NCBI GenBank assembly: GCA_945859605.1 | Contig: OX243825.1 | Location: 22,827,554 to 22,891,553, forward strand | DNA length: 64,000 bases | Source of the DNA: Lumbricus rubellus | Lineage: Eukaryota > Annelida > Clitellata > Crassiclitellata > Lumbricidae | Direction: 5' to 3' | In this document: in pieces, positions 23,906 to 36,200 of the stretch | How positions within the stretch are numbered: position 1 is the stretch's first letter | Layout of the letters: the number at the start of each line of letters is the position of its first letter | Program-made: the position numbers and the translations under genes | Notes under the pieces: generated by a model | Seen by the model: only the letters and a program-made list of their open reading frames with translations | What the model was told of the DNA's origin: nothing | The model's database searches: none

Positions 23906-25828
23906 TTAGTCCGATCGCTAAAGTCTATTTATCAGAACAATCGCGCAAAAGTGGAAGATTAGTTGATTTTTGCGGTGAGTACACCTAATATGTTGTAGAA
24001 GATATCTGGGGGTCAACCCACGCTGGAAAATCGATATTTGAATTGATTTTAATTTATTTTGATCGGTGAGCGATAATAGGTGAAGTTGCGTATTCACCAC
24101 TATACCGTGTATACGGTAAATATCATTTCGTAGCCTGTAAGTGATGTTTCGTGTCACAGCAACAGATCGTTCTTAATTTATTTGTTTGCATTTGTTATCG
24201 AAATGTCAAAATGTCCGTTTGTTACTGGACTGACTGATTTGAAATCATATACTTATGTCAGGCCGAAATTTGCAGATTTAAAATGTGTGTAACTTATCGT
24301 TTCAGTGTTCGAAATAATTCTCCACGGCTATTATTTTCATCTATTCGCCTTCTACTTTGGCATGAATACTTTTCATTAATCCAGCGTCCATTTAAATAAG
24401 AATTCGCTTAATCAATGCAGCTTCTATTTTGGGCAAGAGTTATTTTTTATCAATCCAACTTCTATTTAAATTGCAATTAGGCCTATTTACATAAATCCAG
24501 CTCCAATTTAATCAAGAATATTTTCATCATTTCCACTTCTATTTTAAAAAATTATTATCAATGATCCGACTTCTATTTATTATTTTTTTCCTTCAACATT
24601 TATTGTTTTCCTCAGGCTAAAAGCTAAACTAAAAAAGAGAAGTGTGTTCAAGATTAGAGTGCGTGATTTTCATGCTGTGTGCATTTGACAGTCTCTGAAA
24701 AGGCAGGCTATCTCCCTTGGATTGTCGGAAACGACTACACCACAAAAGTTTGTTCCATTCAGCCGGGTCCATCCAGTTGCAAAAATTCACAATTTCCCAA
24801 TTTTCTGGCTGAAGTGTGACCACAAAGTCACTTTGAGATGAAAATCGTAGCCCGTTCTTTTCGACAAATCAACGTGAATGCGACCAATGCTTTATAAGTT
24901 CGTGCAAAGGTGAATACTTGAGAACGTTGAAGCGATAGATTGCCCATAACGTGTAAAACATTTCCAGACATTTCCAGCCAGCAAGAACTTAGAGGAGATT
25001 ATATAAACCTTATTTTTGGCAAAACTAATTTCATTTGTAAGAGAGAGTAAAGCAGATGAATTATCTGCAGTGTTGAAACTTTCCAGTTTGAAGAAGCTAC
25101 AGGCCTATATCAAAAGTGTGCAGGAACTTGGCCAATAGCATAGTGACAAATGTTCATTTGAGCCAATTAAATGACCATATTAAGTTAAAACATTGCAGGA
25201 TTGAATTATTATAAATAGGGACTGAGTGTGTTATTGCTTGTTAGCCATGACTCACTGCTTCTTCACTGACACCTCAAATTTTGCGTTGGATATCTGTATT
25301 GGTTAGTCTAGTATCAAGTAGTCAACAGGACAAACCTAAAAGATTAAAAAATCTGCGAGTGCAGAGCTGTCCTTTTTTATGCGTGCAGTTACAGATGTCT
25401 AAAACAATTTGCTAAATGAACATGATTATAGCCCAATGTCAATTTGATTAAAAAGTACATAAACCCAACTAACATTGTCTGGACTAAACCTGTTGTCAAG
25501 CAATTGAAGCAACTGCAGAACCTTGCAGTAGAAATTTAGAAAAAATACAAAAGTGCAAACAAATTATAGCATTTATAACTGAAGTATTAATAATTATAAA
25601 TGAACAACAATCTTGAAAAGCAATTTTTATTGTATGTGTTCAATAAACAATTATATAATTGTTCAATTTAACTCTAAACTGAGCCATGTGCATTACATTT
25701 TTAAAATCAGGAGGAGGAGAGTTCCAAAGTGATGGACCAGAGCACTAAATAGAAAACTGCCGTCAAACTTCAAATCAGCCTTTGTGTTCAAGCTGGCATT
25801 AGCTTGTTCCTGACAAGGACCTTTTACA

Positions 25829-26062
25829 ATGCTGTTCAGCATCTTGATTCCACACCTGATCACAATGACTGCAATTCTGTCAACTGTTTATTTTCATCTG
25901 CTTGGTTTTGAAGAAGTTTTCTATCCAAATGTAAAAGAAGTAGACTCTGAACAGACTCATATGAGTCAGTTCTGGACTGCAGTGGACATTTGTTTGCTAG
26001 TTGTCATGCTTGATCTCCTATTTTTACTCCAAGAGCGACATTTCATCAAGAACATGACCTAA
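25829..26062 (+). other. 77-codon ORF of unknown meaning inside the foldback element
   Basis: Open from ATG at 25829 to TAA. The predicted product has two hydrophobic stretches (MLFSILIPHLITMTAIL and TAVDICLLVVMLDLLFLL). I do not recognise it; it may be chance or a fragment of a LINE-like repeat. No exon signals stand out around it. Confidence 0.2.
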
Positions 26063-26524
26063 CACTTAACACCTGATGCAACTTCATTATAAACATAGCT
26101 AAACTGATTGGAAGGTTACTCCTGTGCTTATGTAATCTGTGTGGTCATGATATATTAATTCATTTGAAATTGTAAATTGTTCCCAATAACAAATCATTAA
26201 ATATTAAATAATTTGAGAATCAGTGTTAAGGAAGCCAACTTGATTGTCAGCGAGCACCTTGATTCTACCCTTATGGCAGTTCAATCAGCCAGAGGCGTAG
26301 TGACCTCCTTCCGTACCGTCTGACTGGAGGTCCCTGCAAAGAATGGGTCCTAAAAGTGGCAAAAATTGTAAGGTATTACTTGGTAGGTGACATTTATTGA
26401 TACTACTGCACAATCCATGTTGGAAAGCACTGTTTAAAAGGCTTTAACAGCAGTAAATACGGAATACATGTACGCTGTAGGGCGTGTAGGCCCATGTAAA
26501 CATAGTATGAACCCTGTAATTGTA

Positions 26525-26830
26525 ATTGTAATCGAACATTTATATAGCACCACTTCAAGAGAACTCCTCAGAGGCGCTCCCGACCTGACACGAAACCATA
26601 ATCAAAGAGAATGGTTTTCAAACGCTTGCGGAAAAGGGGCAAAGAAAGACAAAGAAGTTCATTACGGAGACTAATAGGTAACTTATTCCAGAAAGACGGA
26701 CCGACCATAGCAAAACTTCTATGCAGCGCTGCGGAAGATCGAGCCATAGGAACAACCAGGTCGCCATGCGTTGCAGAGCGAAGGAATCTACGGCCTGGAA
26801 TGGATAGCACAGGCACACAAAGTTCCTGTA
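26525..26830 (-). mobile_element. LINE 3' end (RT C-terminus plus shared tail)
   Basis: The minus strand reads IPGRRFLRSATHGDLVVPMA, then RSFAMVGPSFWNKLPISLRN, ending GRERL and stop. The R.F...GP..WN.LP signature is the usual C-terminus of CR1/L2-like LINE reverse transcriptases. The untranslated end on the minus strand is GGGAGCGCCTCTGAGGAG...GGTGCTATATAAATG, the same tail as the SINEs. Confidence 0.8.
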
Positions 26831-28200
26831 TATTGTATATGTATATTAAATATAAATACCACATTCCAGTTTCCGCAATATAAGGGGCCCTGAAATTCAA
26901 ATTTTGACCTTTGAAAAAGGAACAGAGTTTTCAGATGTGCAGTACTGCTGTACTGGGCAATGGCACTTTTATGCCAATTCTATAAAAGTTTCTAGAGTAT
27001 ACCATATTATCAATGCATTGATGCTGTCTAAGTAAAATTTAGTAGCAACGAAGAAATCTTGCTGGCATGACATAGTTTTAACAATTTCCAACATGAACTG
27101 TGAGCATTGGAAGGCTTTGTAGGCAACGTGTCTTCCAATCTTTGACAAAGTTTAACACGCTATGGGCAATCTATCGCTTCAGCATTCTCAAGTATTCACC
27201 ATTGCACGAACTTGTTAAGCGTTGGACGTTGGTTGCACACACGTTGGATTGTCGAAAAGAATGGGCTACAATTTTCATCCCAAGGTGACTTTGTGGTCAC
27301 ACGTTCAGCCAGATAATTGGGAAATTGTGAATTTGTAACTGGATGGCCCGGCTGAATGGAATAAACTTTTGTGGTGTAGTCGTTTCCGACAATCCAAGGG
27401 AGATAGCCTGCCTTTTCAGAGACTGTCAAATGCACACAGCATGAAAATCACGCACTCTAATCTTGAACACACTTCTCTTTTTTAGTTTAGCTTTTAGCCT
27501 GAGGAAAACAATAAATGTTGAAGGAAAAAGATAATAAATAGAAGTCGGATCATTGATAATAATTTTTTTAAATAGAAGTGGAAATGATGAAAATATTCTT
27601 GATTAAATTGGAGCTGGATTTATGTAAATAGGCCTAATTGCAATTTAAATAGAAGTTGGATTGATAAAAAAAATAACTCTTGCCCAAAATAGAAGCTGCA
27701 TTGATTAAGCGAATTCTTACTTAAATGGACGCTGGATTAATGAAAAGTATTCATGCCAAAGTAGAAGGCGAATAGATGAAAATAATAGCCGTGGAGAATT
27801 ATTTCGAACACTGAAACGATAAGTTACACACATTTTAAATCTGCAAATTTCGGCCTGACATAAGTATATGATTTCAAATCAGTCAGTCCAGTAACAAACG
27901 GACATTTTGACATTTCGATAACAAATGCAAACAAATAAATTAAGAACGATCTGTTGCTGTGACACGAAACATCACTTACAGGCTACGAAATAATATTTAC
28001 CGTATACACGGTATAGTGGTGAATACGCAACTTCACCTATTATCGTTCACCGATCAAAATAAATTAAAATAAATTCAAATATCGATTTTCTAGCGTGGGT
28101 TGACCCCCAGATCTATTCTACAACATCTTAGGTGTACTCACCGCAAAAATCAACTAATCTTCCACTTTTGCGCGATTTTTATGCCTATCGATCGGACTAA

Positions 28201-29584
28201 ATACGAGATACTTCTGTTAGTAATTTTTAATTAATGTCTATAATTAGCCTAATATAATTGTTGCATAATTTCGATTTTTCAAATTGTCTGAAACTGAAGA
28301 AAACAAATCACAAGCAAACTTGTAAAGCCATAAGTTCACAACATGGCTTTTTATTTAATAATTTGTGACCACAAAATTCAGTCCCCCATGGTTATGATTA
28401 TTCCATAGTAAATTTTAACACAGCCTAAACAATTTACATTAGATCATCATGACACTTGATGCTTTTGAATTCGACATTGTGGACCTCGACTTCAAGAAAA
28501 GTTCTGTGGTGGCCCATGTGTCAAAAAGGTTGGACAGCACTGCCCTACTACGGTACTACCTTAGCTCTAATTAGTTTCCGCTAAACAAAGCAGATCAACA
28601 TAACTATTTGGGCCGGTGTGGTTTACTTAGTTGGAAGTCCCAAAAGGGAATGAGATTAGTAATGCCAAATACAGACAAGAGGAGGAAGAGGTCCAAAGTA
28701 GGTACATTTTGTGGTCATGCTATATAGACGACCTTCAAGACCATGATGAACACTGTAACACATTACTGCAGTTCTACACAAACGGGGTTTGAATAATGAC
28801 TGATATCAATAGCACGGCTAAATAAAAACCTCGCAATCAGAAACGTTTTATTTGTATTAGTATCCCATTGAACCACATGTTTTTCTAACATAGCTAGAGA
28901 AAAGTCATAGCAAAACATTTATTAAATATGAACATAATCCGTTCTAAGTTCAGAAACTGAGACAGTCTTCTTAACATTTACAAGCGTAGTGTCAACCACA
29001 GACTTTTTAATGCAAAGGCAGTTATAGAAGTTCAAAGTCAGAATATATTCAGCAATACATATTTTTGGAATTTTCATAAATGTATACGCATGGCACACTT
29101 TCAGATTTGCATGAATTTTATGCACAACAAATAGCCTTCTCAGACAATGATTTTTGAAGATGAATAATAATAGTAAAAATAATGACAATAATTTCTACGG
29201 TACCATAACACAGCAAATATCTAGGGTTTGGTAGCAGTTATTACAATATTTGAAAGAAATTTCACATGAACCTTCCACTAAACAGGTCATTATGCAGCTC
29301 AGGAATAGGGCACACACCTGAAGATGTGCCGTGTCGCAAATATTTTACTGTTGTGGTGACTTGTGGGAAGTGAAACAACCACACAAGCTATATATGAACA
29401 CTTGAAGGCTGATATCTTTTTTTTAAACTAGGAAGATTTAACCTTGCAACATGACATGTATTTCTTAAAAGCTGACAATCAACAGAAGATATAAAAACAG
29501 CTGATGTGTAAGAATATATTCGGTCACAGACAAGTGAATAAATACCCAGTTCAATTATCTCGTATATGTAGTTAGTGATCAGAG
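28201..29584. other. Downstream region of WRAP73
   Basis: No coding exon recognised. It probably contains the WRAP73 3' UTR (minus strand). The segment near 28490-28550 (GTCAAAAAGGTTGGACAGCA) resembles one end of a hAT element, but I see no matching other end. Confidence 0.45.
28918..28923 (-). terminator. Candidate polyadenylation signal for WRAP73
   Basis: TTTATT on the plus strand is AATAAA on the minus strand, 660 bp downstream of the WRAP73 stop. Position alone supports it; a further TTTATT near 28847 is an alternative. Confidence 0.3.
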
Positions 29585-31863
29585 TTATACGTTGCCTTCT
29601 TCCTTTGCTGATGCAGCGGGTTCTGTGTTTCCATTTTCACTGGCAAGAAAACAAACACACATCTGATCACGACTGATCAGAACAAGACAGTTGCCCTTCG
29701 GGTGCCACTTCAAGTCTAGAACATTGAAGCTCGTGTCGCCCGGAATCTGAACAGAGAGCGTGCCACTAGGGCTCCACATGTAGAGATTGTTGCTGCCCGT
29801 GCAGAGTGCCAGCCGCGCCTGCGTTGGGTCCCACGCGACAGTCCTAATAGACGAGTCCTGGAGAAGCAGAGCCGTCTGCTTCAGTTTCGGTACGTCCCAG
29901 ATCCACAGAGCGGTCGGCATGTTCTCGTTCTTCGTAAACAAGTAACGACAATCGCTGCTGAAACTCGCCGATCCGACTCCCATTCGCGGATTCGCTTTGT
30001 TCGAATCGGGTTTAACGACTGGGACGGAGACATTGCCTTGGATAATCTCGTAGTGGGTTGATCCCCCGGCTGGCTGCATCGTTGAGGCCGTCTTGCTACC
30101 CAGCATCTGAACTGCTTTCGGCGTTTCTCGATAGACGAGAACGTAGGAGTTTGCGATCGACGGCGGATGAGAAAGTTCCGTTATTGACTTCCACGTCAAA
30201 TGGTTCAGCATTCGCAATTTCTCGTCGTAGCTTCCAATCGCTAGAAACTGACTTGTTGGAGACCACGTTACACACTTTATGCCAAGTGCCAAATCGTAGG
30301 CACTGTACGTTGCTAAACAATGGCCTTCCAGCGAAAAGAAAAGGACTTTGTACGTTAGACATGACTCCCAGATGCACAAGACTCGGCCGTTCGGCGACCA
30401 CTGAACTCCCACGAGGTCGTCTGTCTCGGGATCGACATGTTTTACGAGCTGCCAGGAAATCGCATCAAATATGCTCACATAGTCTTTGCAGTCTCGTCTT
30501 TCGGCCACAGCCAGGTATCTACCGTCTGCGGTAAAATCGATTCCCTGGGGACAAGCCTTGGGATGCTTAATGTAGGAAACACCTTTGTTGACGAGCGACC
30601 AGACTGTGATGCGCAGGTGGAAGTCAGCAGTCGTAAGAATGTGTCGAGAGTCAGGACTCCAGCGTATGTCAACCAATCCTGCCGATCCTTCATCTATCTT
30701 GCACGTCCACTCAGACTGTTCAATTGACCAGACCTAAAAACACACAACCAACTAGTCATCAGCAGAAAATATACATGATGAACACGGCCATATGTTCTAA
30801 AACCAGCCGTTCCTGAAGCCAGGCTCTGGTCTACGAGTAGTTGCTGCTAAATATCATACAATGCTATCTTCTCAAGAATTGTGATGCAAAGGTATCAAGA
30901 TGGATAATTGGTGGTTATGCTTAAGACAGTAGAACGTCAAGTTTCTGACTTGCAAGCAGAACCTGTAACCTTCAACAAGTGACGACTTGTACAGTATAAG
31001 TGCTCTGACAAGGCCTAAAAAAAATGTTGTGTTTCCGGTAACATAGCTAAAAAAAATTGGGTAGGTAGGTCGGAAAATATTTTTATTTTGTAAAATATTT
31101 TTATGCAGTGACTATCCGAAAAAGTATACCCTAGTCTTTTTTGCACGCTGAAACAAAGTACGCGTGTTCTAAGCAAGTATAAACTGCCTATTTCCCGACT
31201 GTCTGCACCTAAAACTGCTCTAGAAACAGTCCTATTAATTTCATTTTGTTGACGTCTCTTATGTTATGTCAATACAAATGTTTAAAAAATATTTTTTGAA
31301 AAAAAATTTAAATTTTTTGGGGAAAAAAATATTTTTTTTGAAAAAAATATTTTTTTTAATAAAATTTTTTTACAAAAATATTTGGGTCGCGGCCGTAAAA
31401 ATGGGTCGGTCGGGTTACCGGAAACACAACAATTTTTTTTACGCCCAATGATTCATCTTGGGTCAGTTTCCAGCTGATTACTGCTGTGGAAATGGGAATA
31501 TACTACAATGTAACTGACATCATCAGAAACAGCACACAGAACGACATAAATAGAGCCATAGCCTATTGTTTAACTGGACAGGTCCGCAGCCTTCAGGATT
31601 ACCAAAATATGAAACATATTTAAATAAATCAGTAAATGAACCTGAACAAGGCTGCGCTTGTACATGCCACACACGATGAACTGTGAATCCGGAGACCATT
31701 CGACGTGCTGAATTGCATCAAGACAGGTGAAGAGGCGTCCTATTACCAGGGTCTCAACATCGCGAACTACCAGACGGTGTTGGACTGCATTTGCTAGCCA
31801 TACTCCGTCCGGCGAGAATCGACATAACTGACCACTCTGCTTAAAAGCATCGGAAAAATTCAT
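29585..31863 (-). CDS. WRAP73: WRAP73 (WDR8) WD-repeat protein
   Basis: Two exons: 31642-31863 (74 codons) and 29585-30733. The junction is CAG|GTTCAT to TAG|GTCTGG, giving [12 protein letters not shown] in frame; total 456 residues, close to the roughly 460 of vertebrate WRAP73. Start [22 protein letters not shown]-type repeats follow, including [79 protein letters not shown] and [10 protein letters not shown], which match the orthologue strongly. The family protein is a centrosome/spindle-pole WD40 factor that works with SSX2IP in centriolar-satellite and cilium functions (established knowledge). Only one intron is present, and it contains a 434-bp MITE. The gene is divergent from the hnRNP H gene. 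No defects seen. Confidence 0.95.
31012..31445. mobile_element. MITE in the WRAP73 intron
   Basis: Ends GTTGTGTTTCCGGTAAC (31026-31042) and GTTACCGGAAACACAAC are inverted repeats, extended outward by A8/T8 tracts and GGCCT/ACGCC. The inside is very A/T-rich with GGTAGGTAGGTCGG and GGGTCGGTCGGG near the ends. Non-autonomous; superfamily unknown. Confidence 0.75.
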
Positions 31864-33268
31864 ATTTAATAGGTAGCCTTAGCAGCAAAATTGTTCGAGC
31901 TCTTTCAAAAACGAATTTTCTTTTCACGTGTATAGCAAAAACATGCCCAAACTTCTCGCTAACGAGTTCTCTCATGCGAAAGTTTATTATCAGCGCTCGA
32001 AAGTCAACCATTGAATATTGTAAATTTCAAAATCAAGGAGGTCGCATTTGAAAAGCTTTCTCTTACGTCATATCGCAAAACTCTCGTCTATGGACACACA
32101 TTAATATTATTTATAGTCGGGCTGCGTTAAAAGAACTGCAATGTACTTACTAGCCGAAAAAAATTGGCAACAAGCTAAAAATAAAAATAATTAAAGATAA
32201 GATAATATAACTAGAATTTTTTATTATCGTCGCTGTGACCTGCCCAATATAATAGCGCAAGAGAAATTCCACCATGTAGTCTCCATTTGACCGGAAGTGT
32301 TGATTAAAAGTAAATGTTGTTAAAATAAAAGATAAAATTATACTATTAAATTTAACATGTCTAACAGTTTAACACACTAATAGGTCTGCAATATTTGGCT
32401 TCAACCTTAGTTTATTGGTGAGTATAATATTGTTTTGGCTTCCATATTAAGTGAAGTCAGTTTAGACTTGTAAACTTGTATAATGCTTTGTGCCTGCCGA
32501 CATGTGGGATAAATTTTGAGCGGTTTTGCAGTTTCACTTATATATTAGCAGTCTTGACTCTTGAAGATTTGCATAGTATGGCACCGAAAACAGTTTAGTG
32601 CGGGCGTGGAATAAAATCGCTCGTAAATGTTCGCTTTGAAATGCGATAGTAGCCAAAACATATGTGGCACCTTCAAGCTCTCTCTACTCAGAGGCGCTCC
32701 CGAATGCAGAGCGGACACTGCATCGGAGTTTCACGCCGAAGCGGTGAGCAATTGTGAGTGAAGGACTTGCCCAAGGTCCTTACGCGGCGAGGTGGATTCG
32801 AACCTCGAACCTTCCGGCTCCAAGGCAACGACGCCACCACTACACCACCGCGGTTTATTAGTAAATAAATTACACAAATAATTATTGCTCTAGCTTTATT
32901 CTAACTCAAAAAGTGATCCAATTGAATTAATTAAATGATTAATTAACTTAATTAAATCGAAACATTTATGCGCATAAAGAGTATTAATATAACTTTGAAA
33001 CATGTCTTTTTTTAACAAAATGAAAGCATATAATTTTAAACATTTTAGAGTTAATTCTGTAAAAAAAATCAAAAAATTCAGGCCAACTATTTTCGTCAGT
33101 TTATCTGATGTATGATTTCTTACATAACACCGAGTTTGGTCTGGATGACAATATGCTTTGCTGAATCGTTTAAAGATTATGCTGAAGGTTATTTGAAGTT
33201 TAATAAGATTTTAGTGGCTAATTCAAGGACAGGACAAGTGTTCTAAAAATTTCCTGTTTCCATTGCAG
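31864..33268. promoter_or_regulatory. Divergent upstream region, WRAP73 and hnRNP H
   Basis: The start codons of WRAP73 (minus) and the hnRNP H gene (plus) are about 1.4 kb apart and transcribed away from each other. An acceptor-like CATTGCAG at 33261-33268 indicates that the hnRNP H ATG lies in a second exon, so a non-coding first exon and the promoter should be in this interval. No TATA box or CpG-rich stretch stands out. A SINE occupies 32672-32860. Confidence 0.35.
32672..32860 (-). mobile_element. tRNA-derived SINE
   Basis: Near-consensus copy: tail side CTCTACTCAGAGGCGCTCCC, body ACTTGCCCAAGGTCCTTACG, B box in reverse GGATTCGAACC, head CCACTACACCACCGCGG. Lies between WRAP73 and hnRNP H. 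Confidence 0.9.
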
Positions 33269-33284
33269 TTGATAAAATCAGCCG

Positions 33285-36200
33285 ATGTTTTCACCACAAG
33301 CTAACTACAGTATGGCTAGTGTTCAGAATGGGCAGCATGATGCTGTTCGTGAGTACCAGTTAAATCCAGAGCAACACCAGGAATCTACACAACAGTATCA
33401 GGCAACTGCTGTACAGTACCAGCAATCTGATCAGTACCAAACAAACAAGCCAAATGAAGTACCACAACAGCACCAACAATCACAACAGATATATAATGGC
33501 TACAAAGACAACCAGTACCAAGCCACTGGTGAGATGCAGCAGCAGCAGAAAAGTTCACAACACGAATATCAGGGGTTACAGACCCAATGCCAACAGTCAC
33601 AGCAACGCCCACAGGACCAGTACCAACAGTCAAATCAGGGCTTAGTAGAACAGCGCCCACAGTCAAATCAGAGGCCACTGGATGAACGGTCACAGCAGCA
33701 GTACCAAGACACGTCTCAAAACTCACTAGAAAGTCAATGCAGCATAGGCAAAAATTCCAGTAAATGCTCATTCATCATCATGCTTCATGGCCTTCCATAC
33801 TCAGTAAATCATGAAGAAATTATGAAGTTCCTCAGTGGTAAGCTTCAGATTTCCTTATTCCAGTTCTGTGTCGACTGTCTTTCCCTACAAGTGTCCTAGT
33901 CTCTAGCCAATGTGTTTACTGTAATTTAGCTTTCACTGGCTATCACTAAAATAGATTTGCAGAAACCAGAATTTCCTGTTGATATCATTTTCAATTACCT
34001 CTAAAATTTCAACATATTGCGCACATGTATAGCAGCACTTACGTTAACACAGAGCACCCATGAGTCATTTTTTCATTAATTATCTAAAGTTCTGGCTGCA
34101 ATACAGTGTTGCATTCATAACACTGAGCCAGGAATCCAGTTTTGAATTTATCATAGTTTATTAAGTTTTTCATCTTTATATACTTCCCATATACCAATGT
34201 TCACTCATTGTACTCAATAAACATTAAACACTTTGACATTTCTGCCTGGCATTAGGATAATGTTTCACTCTCTGGTGAACAGTTCTTTGTGGCTGGTCCG
34301 AGGTTGTAATTTGACTGGTTTCACATAATATACAATTGATTACTGTCTTATGCAGTGTGACAATGGCAATATACGTTAACACAACTTACGTTAACACAGA
34401 GCACCCATGAGTCATTTTTTCATTAATTATCTAAAGTTCTGGCTGCAATACAGTGTTGCATTCATAACACTGAGCCAGGAATCCAGTTTTGAATTTATCA
34501 TAGTTTATTAAGTTTTTCATCTTTATATACTTCCCATATACCAATGTTCACTCATTGTACTCAATAAACATTAAACACTTTGACATTTCTGCCTGGCATT
34601 AGGATAATGTTTCACTCTCTGGTGAACAGTTCTTTGTGGCTGGTCCGAGGTTGTAATTTGACTGGTTTCACATAATATACAATTGATTACTGTCTTATGC
34701 AGTGTGACAATGGCAATATAGAAGTCATTTTCGAACTGTACTGTCTCTAAAAGAATGATGATCTCCAATTATTTAAGACACATGATGCTGTGTTTAACTT
34801 CATATTGAATTATATTCTATGAATTACGGAAACAGCAACACCGGTTTTGTGTTTCTGTTGTAGGGTGTTCTGTTGCTGGGGGCAAAGAGGGCGTTCATAT
34901 CGTTTATAACAACGATGGGCGACTGAACGGTGATGCGTTCATTGAGCTCAGCTCTGAGGTGGATGTAGCCGAAGCGATGAAAAAGAATCGCAATAACATT
35001 GGACGGAGGTACATTGAAGGTAAACTACGGCAACTCTTATGTCCAGAACTAAAGTATTTAATGAATATATAGTTATTAATTAATTAAAACATTATAATAC
35101 ATTCATTCATTCTGAGAATTTATATAGCGCCTCTTCAAGATAGTTACCTCAGAGGCGCTCTCGGCACTAACTAGCCGAAATGATGTTAAGTTAACAGTCA
35201 TAGCGAGCAAAAAAAACAAGTTGCAAAACAAAAAAGTTAGCTGAAAGAGTCACAAGGGTGGTATAATGGTATAAAGGAAATTATTCCTGTTTAATGTGAG
35301 TCATAGCATTAGTATTTGCAAATGGTTTAAGTTGGGTGTTGTATCGGCGGTCAAGGACGACAAAAGAAGAGATGGTAGGACTCGATTCGGGAGGATATGA
35401 AACACCAATTGAAAAATGAAGACACTCAAGACAGAGGAAAGTGGAAGCGGAGGATCTGAGTGGCTGACCCTTTCGCAGAGAGAGATTAATGCTAGCCTGA
35501 AGGAAAAGATGATAAGCATTTTTTATATTTCCAGTATTGGTTTGGCTTGCCTTTGTTTCTTTTTCTTTTTGAATCCTGCGTGTAGTGCATTGTGAACATA
35601 TAAAATGCAATAATTAAATTTAGTATATCAGTTACAAGAAAGATTCTTTCAGTAAAATTCACATTTTCACGTCTGCTTGATTTTAAGTTCTACGTTAAAT
35701 AGAAACGAGGTCGTAAAATTCGTAAAGTGTGTATATTTGTTCGCTAGATTTATTGTTTACTAGCTGGGGTACCCGGCGTTGCCCCGGGAAATTTTAGGAT
35801 TAGACCCTCTCAGGCCACAACCAAATCACACCCCACCTCCACCCCACCCCGTACACCCCACCCCTTCCATCCGCCCCCGCTTCACCCATCCACGCCACCT
35901 CCACCCCACCCTCACCACACCCCACCTCCACCCCAAAACCTTCCCACCCCACCACACCCCGTACACCCACCACTCCACCCGCCCCCGCTTCACACATCCA
36001 ACCCTCCACCTCACCCCACCCCCACCCTCACCACACCCCGTTCACCCGCTCCATCCCACCCATTTCACCCAACCACACCACACCTCCACCCCACCCCGTA
36101 CACCCCACCCCTTCCATCCGCCCCGCTTCACCCCTCCACGCCACCTCCACCCCATCCTCACCACACCCCCACCTCCACCCAAAAGCCCCCACCGCCACCC

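Larger units (their letters stand above)
23906..28200. mobile_element. 4.3-kb element with about 1-kb inverted arms (foldback type)
   Basis: The left arm starts TTAGTCCGATCG and the right arm ends CGATCGGACTAA. The arms (about 23906-24955 and 27148-28200) are reverse complements over about 1 kb with a few percent mismatch, becoming less alike inward. Each arm carries about seven diverged units of about 40 bp built on AATAGAAGTTGGATTGAT. Long inverted arms with subterminal tandem repeats resemble Foldback/Galileo-type elements (inference). The 2.2-kb centre has a LINE fragment and no recognised transposase. TA borders the ends. Confidence 0.75.

Noticed and set aside
28340..28555. Possible hAT transposon
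   Set aside because: Only one end-like sequence (GGTTGGACAGCACTG) is visible; no partner end or target duplication found.
29585..30734. Plus-strand ORFs over WRAP73 (for example 30058-30534)
   Set aside because: Shadow frames of the strongly conserved minus-strand WD-repeat exon.
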